Assembly: GCA_946894095.1 (NCBI GenBank)
Contig: OX335641.1
Location: forward strand, 14,030,501 to 14,094,500
Source: Incurvaria masculella
Lineage: Eukaryota; Arthropoda; Insecta; Lepidoptera; Incurvariidae
DNA: 64,000 bases
Direction of reading: 5' to 3'
Under the pieces are notes generated by a model. The model was not told where the DNA came from. It searched no databases and saw only the letters and a list, made by a program, of their open reading frames with translations. Each line of letters opens with the position of its first letter. Within the stretch, counting starts at the first letter, position 1. The position numbers were made by a program, and so were the translations under genes. This document shows positions 43,101-53,100 of the stretch, piece after piece.

Positions 43101-43718
43101 ACTTTGGACGCCATATCGAGGATATTGTATTGTCAATATGGTGCGTCAGTACTTCACGCCAAAACAGCAGCTCTACATGGCGCAGATAAAACTTTGCGCA
43201 GAGTAGGTACATACATATCGTTCGCATCTGTGGGATGGATCAAATAAGTACTTGTGGTTTCGATCCAGCATCATGTCATGAGCCTCGTAATATGATATGA
43301 TGATAAATCCCGGAATATGAATAACCTCAATCTCCGTACCGTAGGCATGTACATAATATACTATCGTTTGAAATTCTCACGGATAATGAGTAATTAATTC
43401 CCCCACAGTAAGGGTTCAAAGATTATGAAAGCTAGGACCCTTCAAACGCAATGTGATGAATTACAGTAGAAATACAAAATATGTCAAAATACGTAAGAAA
43501 GTACGTTTTATGTAGATTCGTCGTTTTAGTCGTACTATTTATCCCAACCATAGAATTAAACACTATCGATAGAGACAGATTTGGTAAAAGTGTTCGGAAG
43601 GCACGGTCAAGTTTTCTTGGGTCTGTTCACCTGTAACAGTGGCGCAGGAGGCTGAGGTGGCGGAGAAGGCAGCGACGACGAAGAGTGTCAGCAACAAGGA
43701 AGCGGTCGGTGGCGCCAT
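30659..43718 (-). CDS. Menorin/FAM151-family secreted protein (gene span, four exons)
   Basis: Exons 43718-43631, 34022-33876, 31683-31430 and 31165-30659 join with phases 1, 1, 0 to give 331 residues. A signal peptide (MAPPTASLLLTLFVVAAFSA) precedes the conserved core. That core has NLTRVDWAHAVNDRAFLDAV, EVMFIEADIVLGRL, PVMAHPPAVVSDLSLEAFL, KGIKLDFKSIEAF and YPVWLNADILSGP, later ATLSIGWTT and RVYLDVPDEL. These are the signature blocks of FAM151/menorin, a family with a glycerophosphodiesterase-like TIM barrel. The retained His (WAHAV, MAHPP), Glu-Asp (EAD) and KLDFK residues suggest an intact fold. In worms menorin acts from the skin to pattern sensory dendrites; that role is family knowledge and not shown here. 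Intron 1 is 9.6 kb. Confidence 0.87.
31430..31683 (-). CDS. Menorin-like exon 3
   Basis: The acceptor is gtgtgtgtag and the donor is ccag|gtaggc. Encodes EVMFIEADIVLGRLEGSGEG, IPVMAHPPAVVSDLSLEAFL and GIKLDFKSIEAFEASQSLI, the catalytic-like core of the family. Confidence 0.85.
31721..31822 (-). repeat. Decayed copy of menorin-like exon 3 (copy A)
   Basis: Parallels exon 3 at 31536-31641. The + strand reads cgctgccaccgccgccagg, ctgaggttggacatcactcc and ggcgggtacactatccccgg, against matching words in the exon. In translation GEGEAVPGIVYPPGVMSNL mirrors GEGQAIPVMAHPPAVVSDL. Frame and acceptor are lost. Confidence 0.75.
32235..32635 (-). pseudogene. Non-LTR retrotransposon reverse transcriptase 3' remnant
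   Basis: The - strand frame reads NKTQVCVFVSKWRPFIVAPT, FQGTIVRIDDHISVDLTHGL and NFRRHIEGRTVK. It resembles the TQVCAF...PFVVAP...LGVDISSD..FRGHLEGKAK segment common in lepidopteran LINE reverse transcriptases. Related to 42890-43215. Broken at both ends. Confidence 0.7.
32859..32910 (-). repeat. Decayed copy of the menorin-like exon 3 acceptor edge (copy B)
   Basis: caacacgatgtccaacctcg and atgaacactacctcacctgc, followed by an ac-rich run, parallel the exon 3 boundary at 31648-31696. About 1.2 kb upstream of the exon in transcript sense. Confidence 0.7.
33270..33875 (-). repeat. 157-bp tandem array derived from menorin-like exon 2
   Basis: The mark ctagcaa falls at 33404, 33561, 33718 and 33875, exactly 157 bp apart. 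A more diverged unit starts near 33277. Each unit holds the exon's 3' 76 nt with its donor, plus intron sequence tactcaggtgtcggcgcc, and a ctccgcag acceptor-like edge. The middle units look identical. Splicing in a 76-nt unit would shift the frame. Confidence 0.95.
33876..34022 (-). CDS. Menorin-like exon 2
   Basis: The acceptor is tttacag and the donor is gcta|gtcagt. Encodes a Gly-rich lead, then VADEWFPQVGDNLTRVDWAH and AVNDRAFLDAVLA. Its 3' 76 nt is the unit copied in the adjacent 157-bp array. Confidence 0.82.
34527..36270. repeat. Dispersed lepidopteran repeat with tRNA-like insert
   Basis: One end is agcccgtcccggctttgcac. The other reads tcaatccgttcagtagttttgg-like sequence, then ttcaaatacacaaacaatc and aattatatagata, a pattern common as dispersed repeats in moths. 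Around 35455-35530 the - strand has tggttggtgtagcg and ggttcgagtcc, tRNA-promoter-like boxes. No intact ORF. Confidence 0.5.
36320..36560 (+). pseudogene. Jockey-clade LINE ORF2 C-terminal remnant
   Basis: Reads VRNVNLHRDLGLPTVAQYFK, then EASTYYFEGISSHPNPLLVK and AATTPPSRAFDQ. This is the typical end of jockey-like ORF2 (I-x-RDLGLP...HPNPL). No upstream domains remain. Confidence 0.75.
38548..38668. mobile_element. Small MITE, about 120 bp
   Basis: Ends cagccgttttcagagtggg and ctcactctgaatacggctg are inverted. The interior cggactaaaccggtttttgt recurs at about 20048-20107. Confidence 0.6.
39342..40912. mobile_element. Foldback DNA element with long inverted arms
   Basis: Left arm (39342 to about 39600): ttaaaggagaatgcccatta, gcgctagaaattagcatgta, aatggggataagtcagtaaa, ctttggttgatatttattgg. 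The right arm (about 40630-40912) reads the inverse, with taaatatcaaccaaagagg, tgactgatccccattat and ctgaaatgggcattctcctt. Arms are imperfect. TA flanks suggest a Tc1/mariner-type MITE. A diverged SINE sits inside. Confidence 0.7.
39975..40325 (+). repeat. SINE family 1, strongly diverged, nested
   Basis: ggattccatgtaaaact, ctgctaaggttttacctgcc, taaggtcctggcatgccat and tgtggtattggactcatg follow the order of the SINE body. Confidence 0.55.
42856..42899. repeat. Perfect 18-bp hairpin
   Basis: ccagcgcgttgttgttgg, loop tttccggt, ccaacaacaacgcgctgg. Lies at the edge of the reverse transcriptase remnant. Confidence 0.95.
42890..43215 (+). pseudogene. Non-LTR reverse transcriptase 3' remnant, same family as 32235-32635
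   Basis: The + strand frame reads LIGILGVDLTRELNFGRHIE and later VRQYFTPKQQLYMAQIKLCA, the region just past the reverse transcriptase core. Frameshifts separate the pieces. Confidence 0.7.
43631..43718 (-). CDS. Menorin-like exon 1, signal peptide
   Basis: ATG in context cgcaccatgg. Encodes MAPPTASLLLTLFVVAAFSA then TSASCATVT, with donor ttacag|gtgaac in phase 1. The phase fits exon 2 exactly, although the exons lie 9.6 kb apart. Confidence 0.72.
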
Positions 43719-46700
43719 GGTGCGGAGACGGCGATGATGCGGGCTCCGTGGGGTACTGTCCGATGACGGTCGCCGCGCGTCACGCTCAGCCTAGGAAACT
43801 GCTCGTACTGAGTGAGTTCTGACTGTCGCACTATCTAGTCGGTACATGTGGAGCCGCCCACTTACTTGCTCACAATGCCACAGATAGACGACCAAACGCT
43901 CTCTTCTCTGTAGGCGAGAGATAAGTATCGACATCACAAGGACATAACACCTGTTTCAGTTCATAAAATACTGTGTGCGGTAGTAGGTACTACCTTGTTG
44001 TCACTCATGCTGACAGCACGATTGATCCTATTCTGATTCCTATAGGCAACTGTAGTAGCCTCGGTTGTAGCTATTATCTGTTAGGTTTAGGTAAGTACTC
44101 ATATTATCTACTTCTGCTATGATTGACAGCCACTTGAAGCAATCGAAAGTCCGTAGGCAGGTGGGTACCTACCATAGAGGAGATATGTTAGAGAGGTTGG
44201 CGTGGTGGCCTGCCCGCCGCGATATGCGGATCGGTCCGCATATGTGGCTCGCACTTGACCGTCGCCTTAGGGCCGAGTGCACGAAAGGACAAAAAATCAA
44301 ATTCAACGTCAACGTATGAAAAGTATCAAAGGAACTCCATGGGGTTCATTAAAAGTGACGTGTTTGAACATTGATTAACTCAGCCGTCTCTTAGTGCAAT
44401 CGGGGCTTAGTCCCAGAATTCCTTCACTCCGTAGCAACTTCTCTCGAGTATTTCGCACCCAGTATTTTCGAAATCCCTCACTTAAAAATGAAGAGAGTTG
44501 TTAGCCTATCAATTCCCCATACTGCGGGCGATAACTGTTTCCTTGCTTTTATTGCTTTACTTGGTTTTAAAAAATTTGGATTTTGAAGAAATCTATGTCT
44601 GTATGTTCTATTTTTTTAATATACTATATAATTGGCTAATAAACATCGGAAAAAAGTTGTCTTTTTTCATTTTAGATTTTTTTTTCATTAGAAAATACAG
44701 ATATTTACAATAAAATCATACGGACATAATGAAGCTTTCCCAAGTGATTAAATCATATTGTTCTTATTTTTCGAATGTCGACTGTGAATTTTGTAGGGTT
44801 TCAAACTTCAACATTCCGACCCACTAGTTGATTAAAAAAATTAATATTTTTTACGGAATAATAATAATAATAACGGAAATATTTTTGGCTACAGACTCGA
44901 CCAATGAAAAGAAGCCACGACGTCTTCAGAAGGATCTAATTGTAGTTCTTCAAAAGCACGTTCAGAGATTTATAATTTTCAAGAAAAACTAAAGGTAGGC
45001 ACTTCGCTCTGAGGAGAAAAAAAAACCAGGGCAGTTCGTTGCCAGCCACCGCTCCGTGCAGCAGCACGTTTTGGAGAGTCTTCGTCGCAGCCAGCGACCG
45101 GGATTGCCGAGGAATCCTCGCGATGCCCCCAGTGCGAGTTGATCCCCATCCACATTTTTAAAAGTTTACATTCAGTGCGAAATTATGGCTCACTACTGAA
45201 GTCTGAATTTTCAAAGTAGCTCCCAGGAGCCTTCCTAAATTTCAAGCTTGTGCAGCGCAGCGATTTTTATCGTGCAGCCGTGAGCCCACTTCTAGCCAAG
45301 GGGCTTTTAGATTCAGTGCAGTGAAGCTTCGTCAGTCGTGGATCTTTGAAACCGCAACTTGCTGAATCGTCGGACGTGGCGCCTTGAGCCCGCGACCTGC
45401 TGAGACGGGTGAAAATTTGCGATATATTTAAAAGTTATTGAAGTTCAATGTTCAAAAAAAGCCCCTCAGTCGATTCGTCTACGCCCTTTTTCTCAACTCA
45501 ATAGTACAGAATAAGTAAGAATGAGGAATAGTAGTAATGAAGCTACCCAACTGGAAACATTGAAATCTAGTCCCTCGCCAAATCAAACAAAGCTAATTTC
45601 TGCCAGTCCTGTATTCCGCCATTGCAGCAGCCGGACGGTACCTCTTTTTCTTGTGGATCTGTTTGCGCCTGGACGATGGCGATGCCATGCCACCCCAGGG
45701 TGCAAATGCTCTATGCCGAAAATACAATTTCGCCAGGGAACTATGTGGCTGGAGCTCTTCGCCGTAGATTTCAGGAAAACGAGTGGGTCTCATGGTATTC
45801 CTGCCCTGGTGTCTGAAATGTGTGCTCCAGACCTCGCCTAACATTTACAGCCTATCGAATTCCACTGTATGTGTGACTGCAACTTGGAAACAGAGGAAAC
45901 GAGAGGTCTAATTGGCAAGGTATGGATTGCAGGAAACCACAAACACAATACCCAAAAGCAGAGAGGTTGGGAAACTAGATTTGGACCCGACGATTGTCAG
46001 GTAACTCCTAAAGGGTAACTCTCGCTTTGAGTTGGCTAATTGCCGGGAAACAAATTGTGAGGAACTTTAGAACAAATTAATAATAATATGTAGTAAAACG
46101 CCACAGGAAGCCCAAATGGAACTATATTCTGCGAAGGTTAAAAAAACGTTTATTAACCTACAATGGATCTTTCTCATTAGAAATTTTATAGTAAAACGAT
46201 CGTGGGATAAAATAAAAAAATACATTTATGTACACAAATAATTCCGTTTCCATTCAGATTTCTTCTATTCTATCACTAGTCAAAAAAGTTAAGAAACGGA
46301 CACTTTCAACTATTTGAAAAATAAAATTAAACATAGGTAAACGAAAAACAGTTAACCATTAGAAAAGAAAACAATACAGGTAATATTGTAAGAATGCGAA
46401 TTCTTATCGTCCTAGTGTACGTGGGGTGCGTCGTCAATGTTCGTGTTTTGGCTCACCAGAGGATTTAAAAATTCGAGGGTGCTACATTTGATTGATTGAT
46501 TTGCTAAAATACTACATTTGACACATCATTCAAAGAATAAAATATAGTCCCGTATAAAAAAGGGGATTCATTGTTTTCACTACCACAGTCGCTCACTTCG
46601 ATAGCTTCAATAGCGAAGTCTCTCAACGTTCATAACATTGTCCAGGGGGGTAACTGGCGTAATATGTGGGAAAATATGCGAGGAAATTTGATCAATCTGA

Positions 46701-46854
46701 ACCAATGTTGGGTAGAATATTTGGCATTCACTTCTGATCGGTGCAGAATTGATAGAATTCTCTCACGTGTTTTCTCACATCTTGCGCCGGTTGAGCCCTA
46801 AGTTACTGTTCATCACTATTTCTTTGGCTTAGTCACTTGCATGCAGCGCCACCC
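43719..46854. other. Intergenic region between the menorin-like and CD36-like genes
   Basis: Includes the PIF/Harbinger-like MITE at 44270-44406 and an unassigned, moderately GC-rich stretch at 45000-45850. The 3' UTR of the CD36-like gene must begin at 46854. A short + frame at 46571-46801 shows no domain. Confidence 0.5.
44270..44406. mobile_element. PIF/Harbinger-like MITE, second copy
   Basis: TTA-flanked. Begins gggccgagtgcacgaaagg and ends gtctcttagtgcaatcgggg. Reverse of 16814-16980, sharing gacgtgtttgaacattgatt. Confidence 0.6.
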
Positions 46855-47125
46855 CTAGCACAGAACCGCGGGGGCCGAGGCGGGGGGCAGGAGCGCGGCG
46901 GCGGCGGGCGAGGGGGCGGGCGGGGGCGCGCGCCGCCGACCACGCAGCAGCAGCGGCAGCAGGCCGAGGGCGAGCGCGGCGGCGGCGAGCGCGGCGGCGA
47001 CGGCGCCCCCCCACGCGGCGGCGGCGCGCGCGACGCCCACGGCCTCCGCGGTGACGGCGTCCACGCGCACGCGCTGCTCCACCCACAGCACAGGGAACAT
47101 GACGCGCGGCACGCTTGCGAACAGG
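46855..47125 (-). CDS. CD36-like exon 8, second membrane span and stop
   Basis: The acceptor is gtgtacag. The split codon gives Asp, then LFASVPRVMFPVLWVEQRVR, a hydrophobic Ala/Leu run ending LALGLLPLLLRG, and a Pro/Ala-rich cytoplasmic tail ending PAVLC-stop. Confidence 0.85.
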
Positions 47126-50100
47126 CTGTACACACACACCGACATTGTTCACGAACATGGTTCCCACTGATGACGGCCTGAAAGCTAATCATGTGTGACA
47201 TGGTATTTGAACTATTTAGGAACCCAAAACACGTTCAAGGATCTTTTCGCAATCAAAGTGAAAAATGGACCGCAGGGTGTCCCATCCTCAACCTACCGTA
47301 TGTAACGCCGGGCCGGGCCAGTACGGTATCACGCGCCGAGAAACCGTAAGTTGATGGACTGAGCATATTGCGGTGCCATAAATCAACATTTTGGTAGCGA
47401 TCAGCTTTTTAAACGTTTAAATTCGAAATATTATACACGGCAGCACTATACACAAGTCTAAGTGAGTGTTATGATATCAGTTGTTGATGATTAAAAAACA
47501 AAACCCCCGTTTGTGGAGCGTGTGTACCTGCCATTAATATTAACATATTGGTTGGGGAAAAAGTTTCTTCGCATTTTTTAAGAAAATTCAAAACATGTTT
47601 TAATATGGTTTATTTACATTTAACTAAAGTATGTAGGTACCATTTTGTTCGATAACTTTTTGCCATCTTGTAGGTAGGGACATGATCCCATTGCTATAGA
47701 AATATTGGGACTTCTGATCAATATACCGCGACAAGTGGTTTTGGCAGTCCTCTCGTGATGTTAACCTGACACTGCCTAAAGAATTCTGAAGAGACCTAAA
47801 CAGGTGAAAATCTGAAGGTGCAAGGTCAGGACTATACGGCGGATGCATTAACACCTCCCAGCCAAACTCTCTTAGTTTTTGCTGAGTGGCTAAAGATGTG
47901 TGAGGTCTAGCGTTATCATGATGAAAAATCACACCCCTTCTGTTGATTAATTCCGGCCGCTTTCTCTCAACTTCTTGCTTTAATCTCATCAGTTGTTCGC
48001 AGTAGAGTTCAGAATCGATGGTCCTGCCTGGTGGTAACAGCTCATAATGAATAATGCCCTTCCAATCCCACCACACACACAGCATCACCTTGTTGCGAGT
48101 TAACCCGGGTTTCGCCACAGTCTGTGAAGCTTGACCGGCCTTCGACCACGACCTTTTTCGCACGTTCTTGTCGTACGTGATCCACTTTCTATCACCAGTT
48201 ATCAGCTTCTTCAAAAACGGTTCGGTTTCATTACGTCGTAATAAAGAATCACAAATGAGTACACGGTTCATTAGGTTTCTTTCAGTGAGCTCGTGAGGTA
48301 CCCAAATATCGAGCTTTTTTGTGTACCCAGTTTTTTTCAAATGCGCTAAAACTGTTTTGTGGTCAATTCCTAGTTCTTCAGCTACGTCGTAACTACTGAT
48401 ATGCCGATCTTGCTCCACTTTTTCAAAAATGGCATCCATTTTATCCGTAATAGGGCGACCAGAGCGACGTGCATCTTTGACATCAAAATTTCCGGATTGA
48501 AAACGCTTAAACCAAATTTGTGCTACTCTCACAGACACTGCACTAGGTCCATAAACATCGCAAATTTTTTTCGCGGCTTGCGTTGCATTTTTACCTTTTT
48601 TGTAGTAAAATTTTAAAATGTATCGAATTCCTTCATTAGATTCACTCATTTTGACAGTACGAAAAACAAATGAGAATCACACATTTTCCTAATTTGAATT
48701 TGGAATTATGTTCTTTAAAATTTAAACTTTCAATGATACCAAAACCAGCCAGATACAAATAGTATAGCCAAAGAGATTTTATTACAAGTTCATACATACT
48801 ATAATGCGAAAAGACTTTTTCCCCGACCTATTATGTTATTATTCATCCAAGTTACCTACTGATCTACGCAAAAAATATGGAAGAAATGAAATCCCAACTT
48901 CAGACGAAGAATCCCAAGTCGGCTCTTACGAACTACACAGGAACACTTACTCGATGTTAGCTACTGGAGCAACCAGTATGTTCAGCTGAAATCGCGCCGC
49001 CACGTCCAGCGGAATCCCGGTCGTCTGGAACAAGAACCATTGACCAACATTATTGTTGTAAATAAAGCAAAACCTTGAATCGTTTAATTAGGTTTTATTC
49101 CGCAAAACAAGACAACGTATGTGACATATGACAAATAACTTTTTAATCATCACATTCACCCCATGTGGAAGTCTTGCAGGTAGGAAGGAGGCTTACGGTC
49201 CCTTTCAGAGCGCCGCGTTTCAATTGGAGCTCTGTCCTGAGAGGAAGATGAGGGAGCTGGTTGAGAAGGTGGTGGAGAGGCAGCGAGTGGTGGAGGCGGC
49301 ATTGTTATCGGGATATCCTCAAAATCTTCAACGATGCTATCTGTCTCATCAAAATTATCAATTTGTCCCCGTGGGGCCAGATGACGATTAGATACGGTTG
49401 TCTCTCTTCCATCGGCGAGACGATCGGTCAATCCATTTTGAGTAGTGAGCAAAGAGTCCAAGCGTTCGTTTCAAAGACGCAGTGTCGACAGGGACGGGCA
49501 TTTCTAAAAGAGGTTTTAGACGATCGGGGTCCGGCTTCACTACGCCATCTGCGATGCTATACCCTAGGACCTTAATTGCATCCAGTCCAAAAGCACTCTT
49601 CTCCATATTTAGGGTATTTCTGTATTGTGTGTTTCTGTAATGTGTATTTCTTCGCTGTATTCATGAATTTCTTCAACTTGTTGTCATGATCTTCTTTATT
49701 TTTGCCACAGATGGTGATATCGTCCAAGTATGCAAATGTGTCTTCTAGTCCTTCTTTCTGGATGATTCCGAGTATGAGTCTTTGATATACAGCTACGGCG
49801 TTTGTGACTCCAAAAGGTATTCTTGTAAAATGATAAAGTCTCCCGCAAGCTTCAAATGCAGTGTAAGGCCTTTCGGCGATTGTAATAGGAACTTGATGGT
49901 AGGCGCTTTTCAAATCGATTTTGCTGAAAATGTTATGCTTCGAAATTTTTGACACAACCTCTTCAATGTTAGGCAGTGGAAAAGCGTCAAGTTGGGTGTA
50001 TCTATTTATGGTGCGTGAGTAATCAATTACCATTCTTCTTTTGATATTTGGCTTCTACAAACCTTCGCATAGTGACCCCTTTTTCCACAAGTCAAGCAGT

Positions 50101-53100
50101 CGGAGTTTGAAGCAGGACAGAAGCGCCGTGCATGTCGTTTCTTTCCACAGAAACAGATTTCAATACTTGTTGCGACTTCTTTCACATTGGCCTTAAAAGA
50201 AGTAGCGGCAACTTGAGATGAATTTGGTGTTGCATTGAAATTTTCTGATTGATTCCGTGCTAATTCTAAGGATCGAGCTTGATTGTAAGCCTCGTCCAGA
50301 CTCAGCGACATGTTTTCTAAAAGTCTTTGACGGACAGAACCCGAGGAGAGGCCGGTTATAAAGGCATCTCGAATAAAGTCGCTTTACTGTTGTGCTGCGG
50401 TGACATTCTTAAAATTGCATTCCTTGGAAAGGAGTTTCAGTGCCTGTAAGTACTGGTCGATTGATTCTCCAGCTTGCTGTTGTCTGGTTGCGAGGCAGTG
50501 ACGAGCAAAAATCTCACTTTTCGGTTTTATGAAAATATTGTCCAAAGTACTTACGGCTGAATCGTAATCGTCACATTGACCTATATAGTTATAAATTATC
50601 GGAGAAACGTGATTTATGAGTAGTTGCAGCTTTACTGCAGGTGATGGTTGCTTCTCTGCGGCTTCGATAAAATTATCGAATGTTTTCTTCCAGTATGTCC
50701 AGAGTTGGGTTTGATCCGAGCTTGATGTTGGATCTATATCAAACTTTTCTGGTCGTAGGAATTTATCCATATTGCTGAGATGGATGAATATTGCGGAATA
50801 AATTGTTGTAAATAAAGCAAAACCTTGAATCGTTTAATTAGGTTTTATTCCGCAAAACAAGACAACGTATGTGACATATGACAAATAACTTTTTAATCAT
50901 CACAATTATTTGATTAACTCAGTGGGCTATCCTCATGGCTATCCTCAATGAAAATGTTTCAAGCCAATATTTGAAATACATCGAATGATGAAAGCATTAC
51001 CTATTCATAAAAAAAAACTAAATAATAGAAGAACGCTCAGCGGGCTATCCTCAATGAAAATGTTTCAAGCCAATATTTGAAATGCATCGAATGATGAACG
51101 CATTACCGAGCGCATTACCTATTCATAAAAAAAAAACTAAATAATAGAAGAACGCTCAGCGGGCTATCCTCAATGAAAATGTTTCAAGCCAATATTTGAA
51201 ATGCATCGAATGATGAAAGCATTACCTATTCATAAAAGAAAAAAAATACTAAATAATAGAAGAAGACTCAGCGGGCTACCCTCAATAAAAATGTTTCAAG
51301 CCAATATTTGAAATGCATCAAGTGATGAAAACATTACCTATTCATAAAAGAAAAAACTAATTAAAAGAAAACACCGCTTTTAGTATTGTCTACATCCGGC
51401 ACAATGCAATTTTTAAAGTACAAATTTACAGAGTAATAAGGAATATGTATATGTTGACAGTAGAATAAAATATGTTACGTTTGTCAACCGTTTATAACCT
51501 CTTTATAGCAAGTCAGATCCCTACAGGCTCGGGTCTGACAGACCGCTCATGCGCGATATATCGTAGCACGGTTTCTAAGCAACGATTTTCAAAGGTAGTT
51601 TTTATTAGGGTTCCGTACCCAAAGAATGAAAACGGAACCCTATTACTAAGCCTCCGCTGTCCGTCCGTCCGTCCGTCCGCGTGAGACGCACGCACCCTCT
51701 CTACAGCAAGGTTGATGCTGTCCGGGCTCAGGTCTGACAGATAGCGCATGCTGGCTTTCACCACTGACATGCACCACTGTCTTTCTCTTCCCGAGTTCGA
51801 TAAGTGCATTTCGTCACGAATGGGAGCTGCTCCATGGTTCGGAATCCATGTAAAACTGTAGGTCCCCTTCCCCTACTAGGTGGTAGGGCTGAAGCCCGCC
51901 CGGGTTGGTACCATCGCATTGGATGAAAAGATGGTCGAAGCGGCAATGAAAAATCGTCCGTGTTTTCCATCCAGTTCAATGTAGCCGTGCTCATAAAGGG
52001 AAGGTCCTGGCATGGCACCTAATTCCTTCGGGAATGTGGTGTATTGGGCTTATATCATACCGGTAGTTGTGTGGTATTAGCCATCCATGTCAGGTCGCAT
52101 AAATATATATATATATCGGTATAATGCACGAGGTAGTCTCCGTAGAGCTCGAGCATGGGTGGGAGACGACGTGCGGGTGTGGAAGCGAGTGAGAAACACG
52201 TACCGGCTCCACAGCGAAGTAGAAGTTATGTAGGCGTGGGTCGGGCCGCATGCCAGATACAGCAGCGCGGTACGAAGGGTCTGCTCTGTAGAAGTGCGGC
52301 AGAGAGATGAAGGCGGGGGCTCCATGTCGACACGCCGACACATTGAGAGCACCGGACGGGACGCACTCGCCGCTGCAGAAGCATGCGTTCTCTGGGTACA
52401 GCGTGCCTGCCAACAACGAAACATACCCATTGTAGATACCATTCTACTGTAGACGAGGTGCTCTGCATCGCGAATACCACGTTATTCATTCAGCTCCATC
52501 AACTTGAAGCCCAATAAATTGAATTGGAATAACATTATTTTATGAAGCCAAAGCAGTCAATTTTTTTGCAAACGACTACTTATACGTGTCTAGCATAAGG
52601 ATGTTTGCTTGGCCCATATTACTGTTTTTAGCGCATCGGCGACTACCTTTTACGGTGCCGTCGTAGAAGCATTATTCTACCTAAATCTTGAAGTACTTTA
52701 GGAAAAAAATATTAGATTCAACGAAACCTTGGAATTGCTTTAGTATATTGTTTTCCATTACTTTAGACGGTGAGGGCAGAATGCTGATTGGGTGTATATG
52801 TTTTATTTTGTGACTGGACATGGATAGCTAATGATATTAGGTCAAAACACCTTGTTTTACCTTCCATTTATTGCACAGCTACTTTGAACTGGATGGAAAA
52901 CACGAACTATTTCAATTGCCGCTTCAACCATCGTTCATTCAACGCGATGGTACCACCCTGGCCGGGATTAACCATACCAAGGAAGCCTATACCTAAGCAA
53001 GGAATAGGACCTACAGTTTAAAGTCGGTTTTTACAACATGCACGGAAAGAAGTGCAGTGGGCACAATTGTATTCTTTTTACGTACCTTAATCCACACAAC

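Larger units (their letters stand above)
34023..43630 (-). other. Menorin-like intron 1 (9.6 kb, repeat-filled)
   Basis: Contains a 1.7 kb dispersed repeat (34527-36270), a LINE 3' fragment (36320-36560), a 71-bp direct repeat (36728-36832) and a 26-A tract near 37201. It also has a small MITE (38548-38668), a long foldback element (39342-40912) with a SINE inside, a reverse transcriptase remnant (42890-43215) and a hairpin (42856-42899). No coding exon is recognised. Confidence 0.6.
49054..50904 (-). mobile_element. Internally deleted Ty3/gypsy-like LTR retrotransposon
   Basis: 1851 bp, flanked by 5-bp duplications attat (49049-49053, 50905-50909). Two 101-bp LTRs are identical by eye. Transcription sense is the - strand. 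Between them lie gag, part of reverse transcriptase, and the very end of pol. Protease, RNase H and integrase are missing. Gag has one in-frame stop and pol has a frameshift. LTRs start TG and end CA. Located in intron 6 of the CD36-like gene, same strand. Confidence 0.92.

Noticed and set aside
50917..51365. CRISPR-like array
   Set aside because: Units are about 115 bp, tandem without distinct spacers, in an insect genome. It is a minisatellite.
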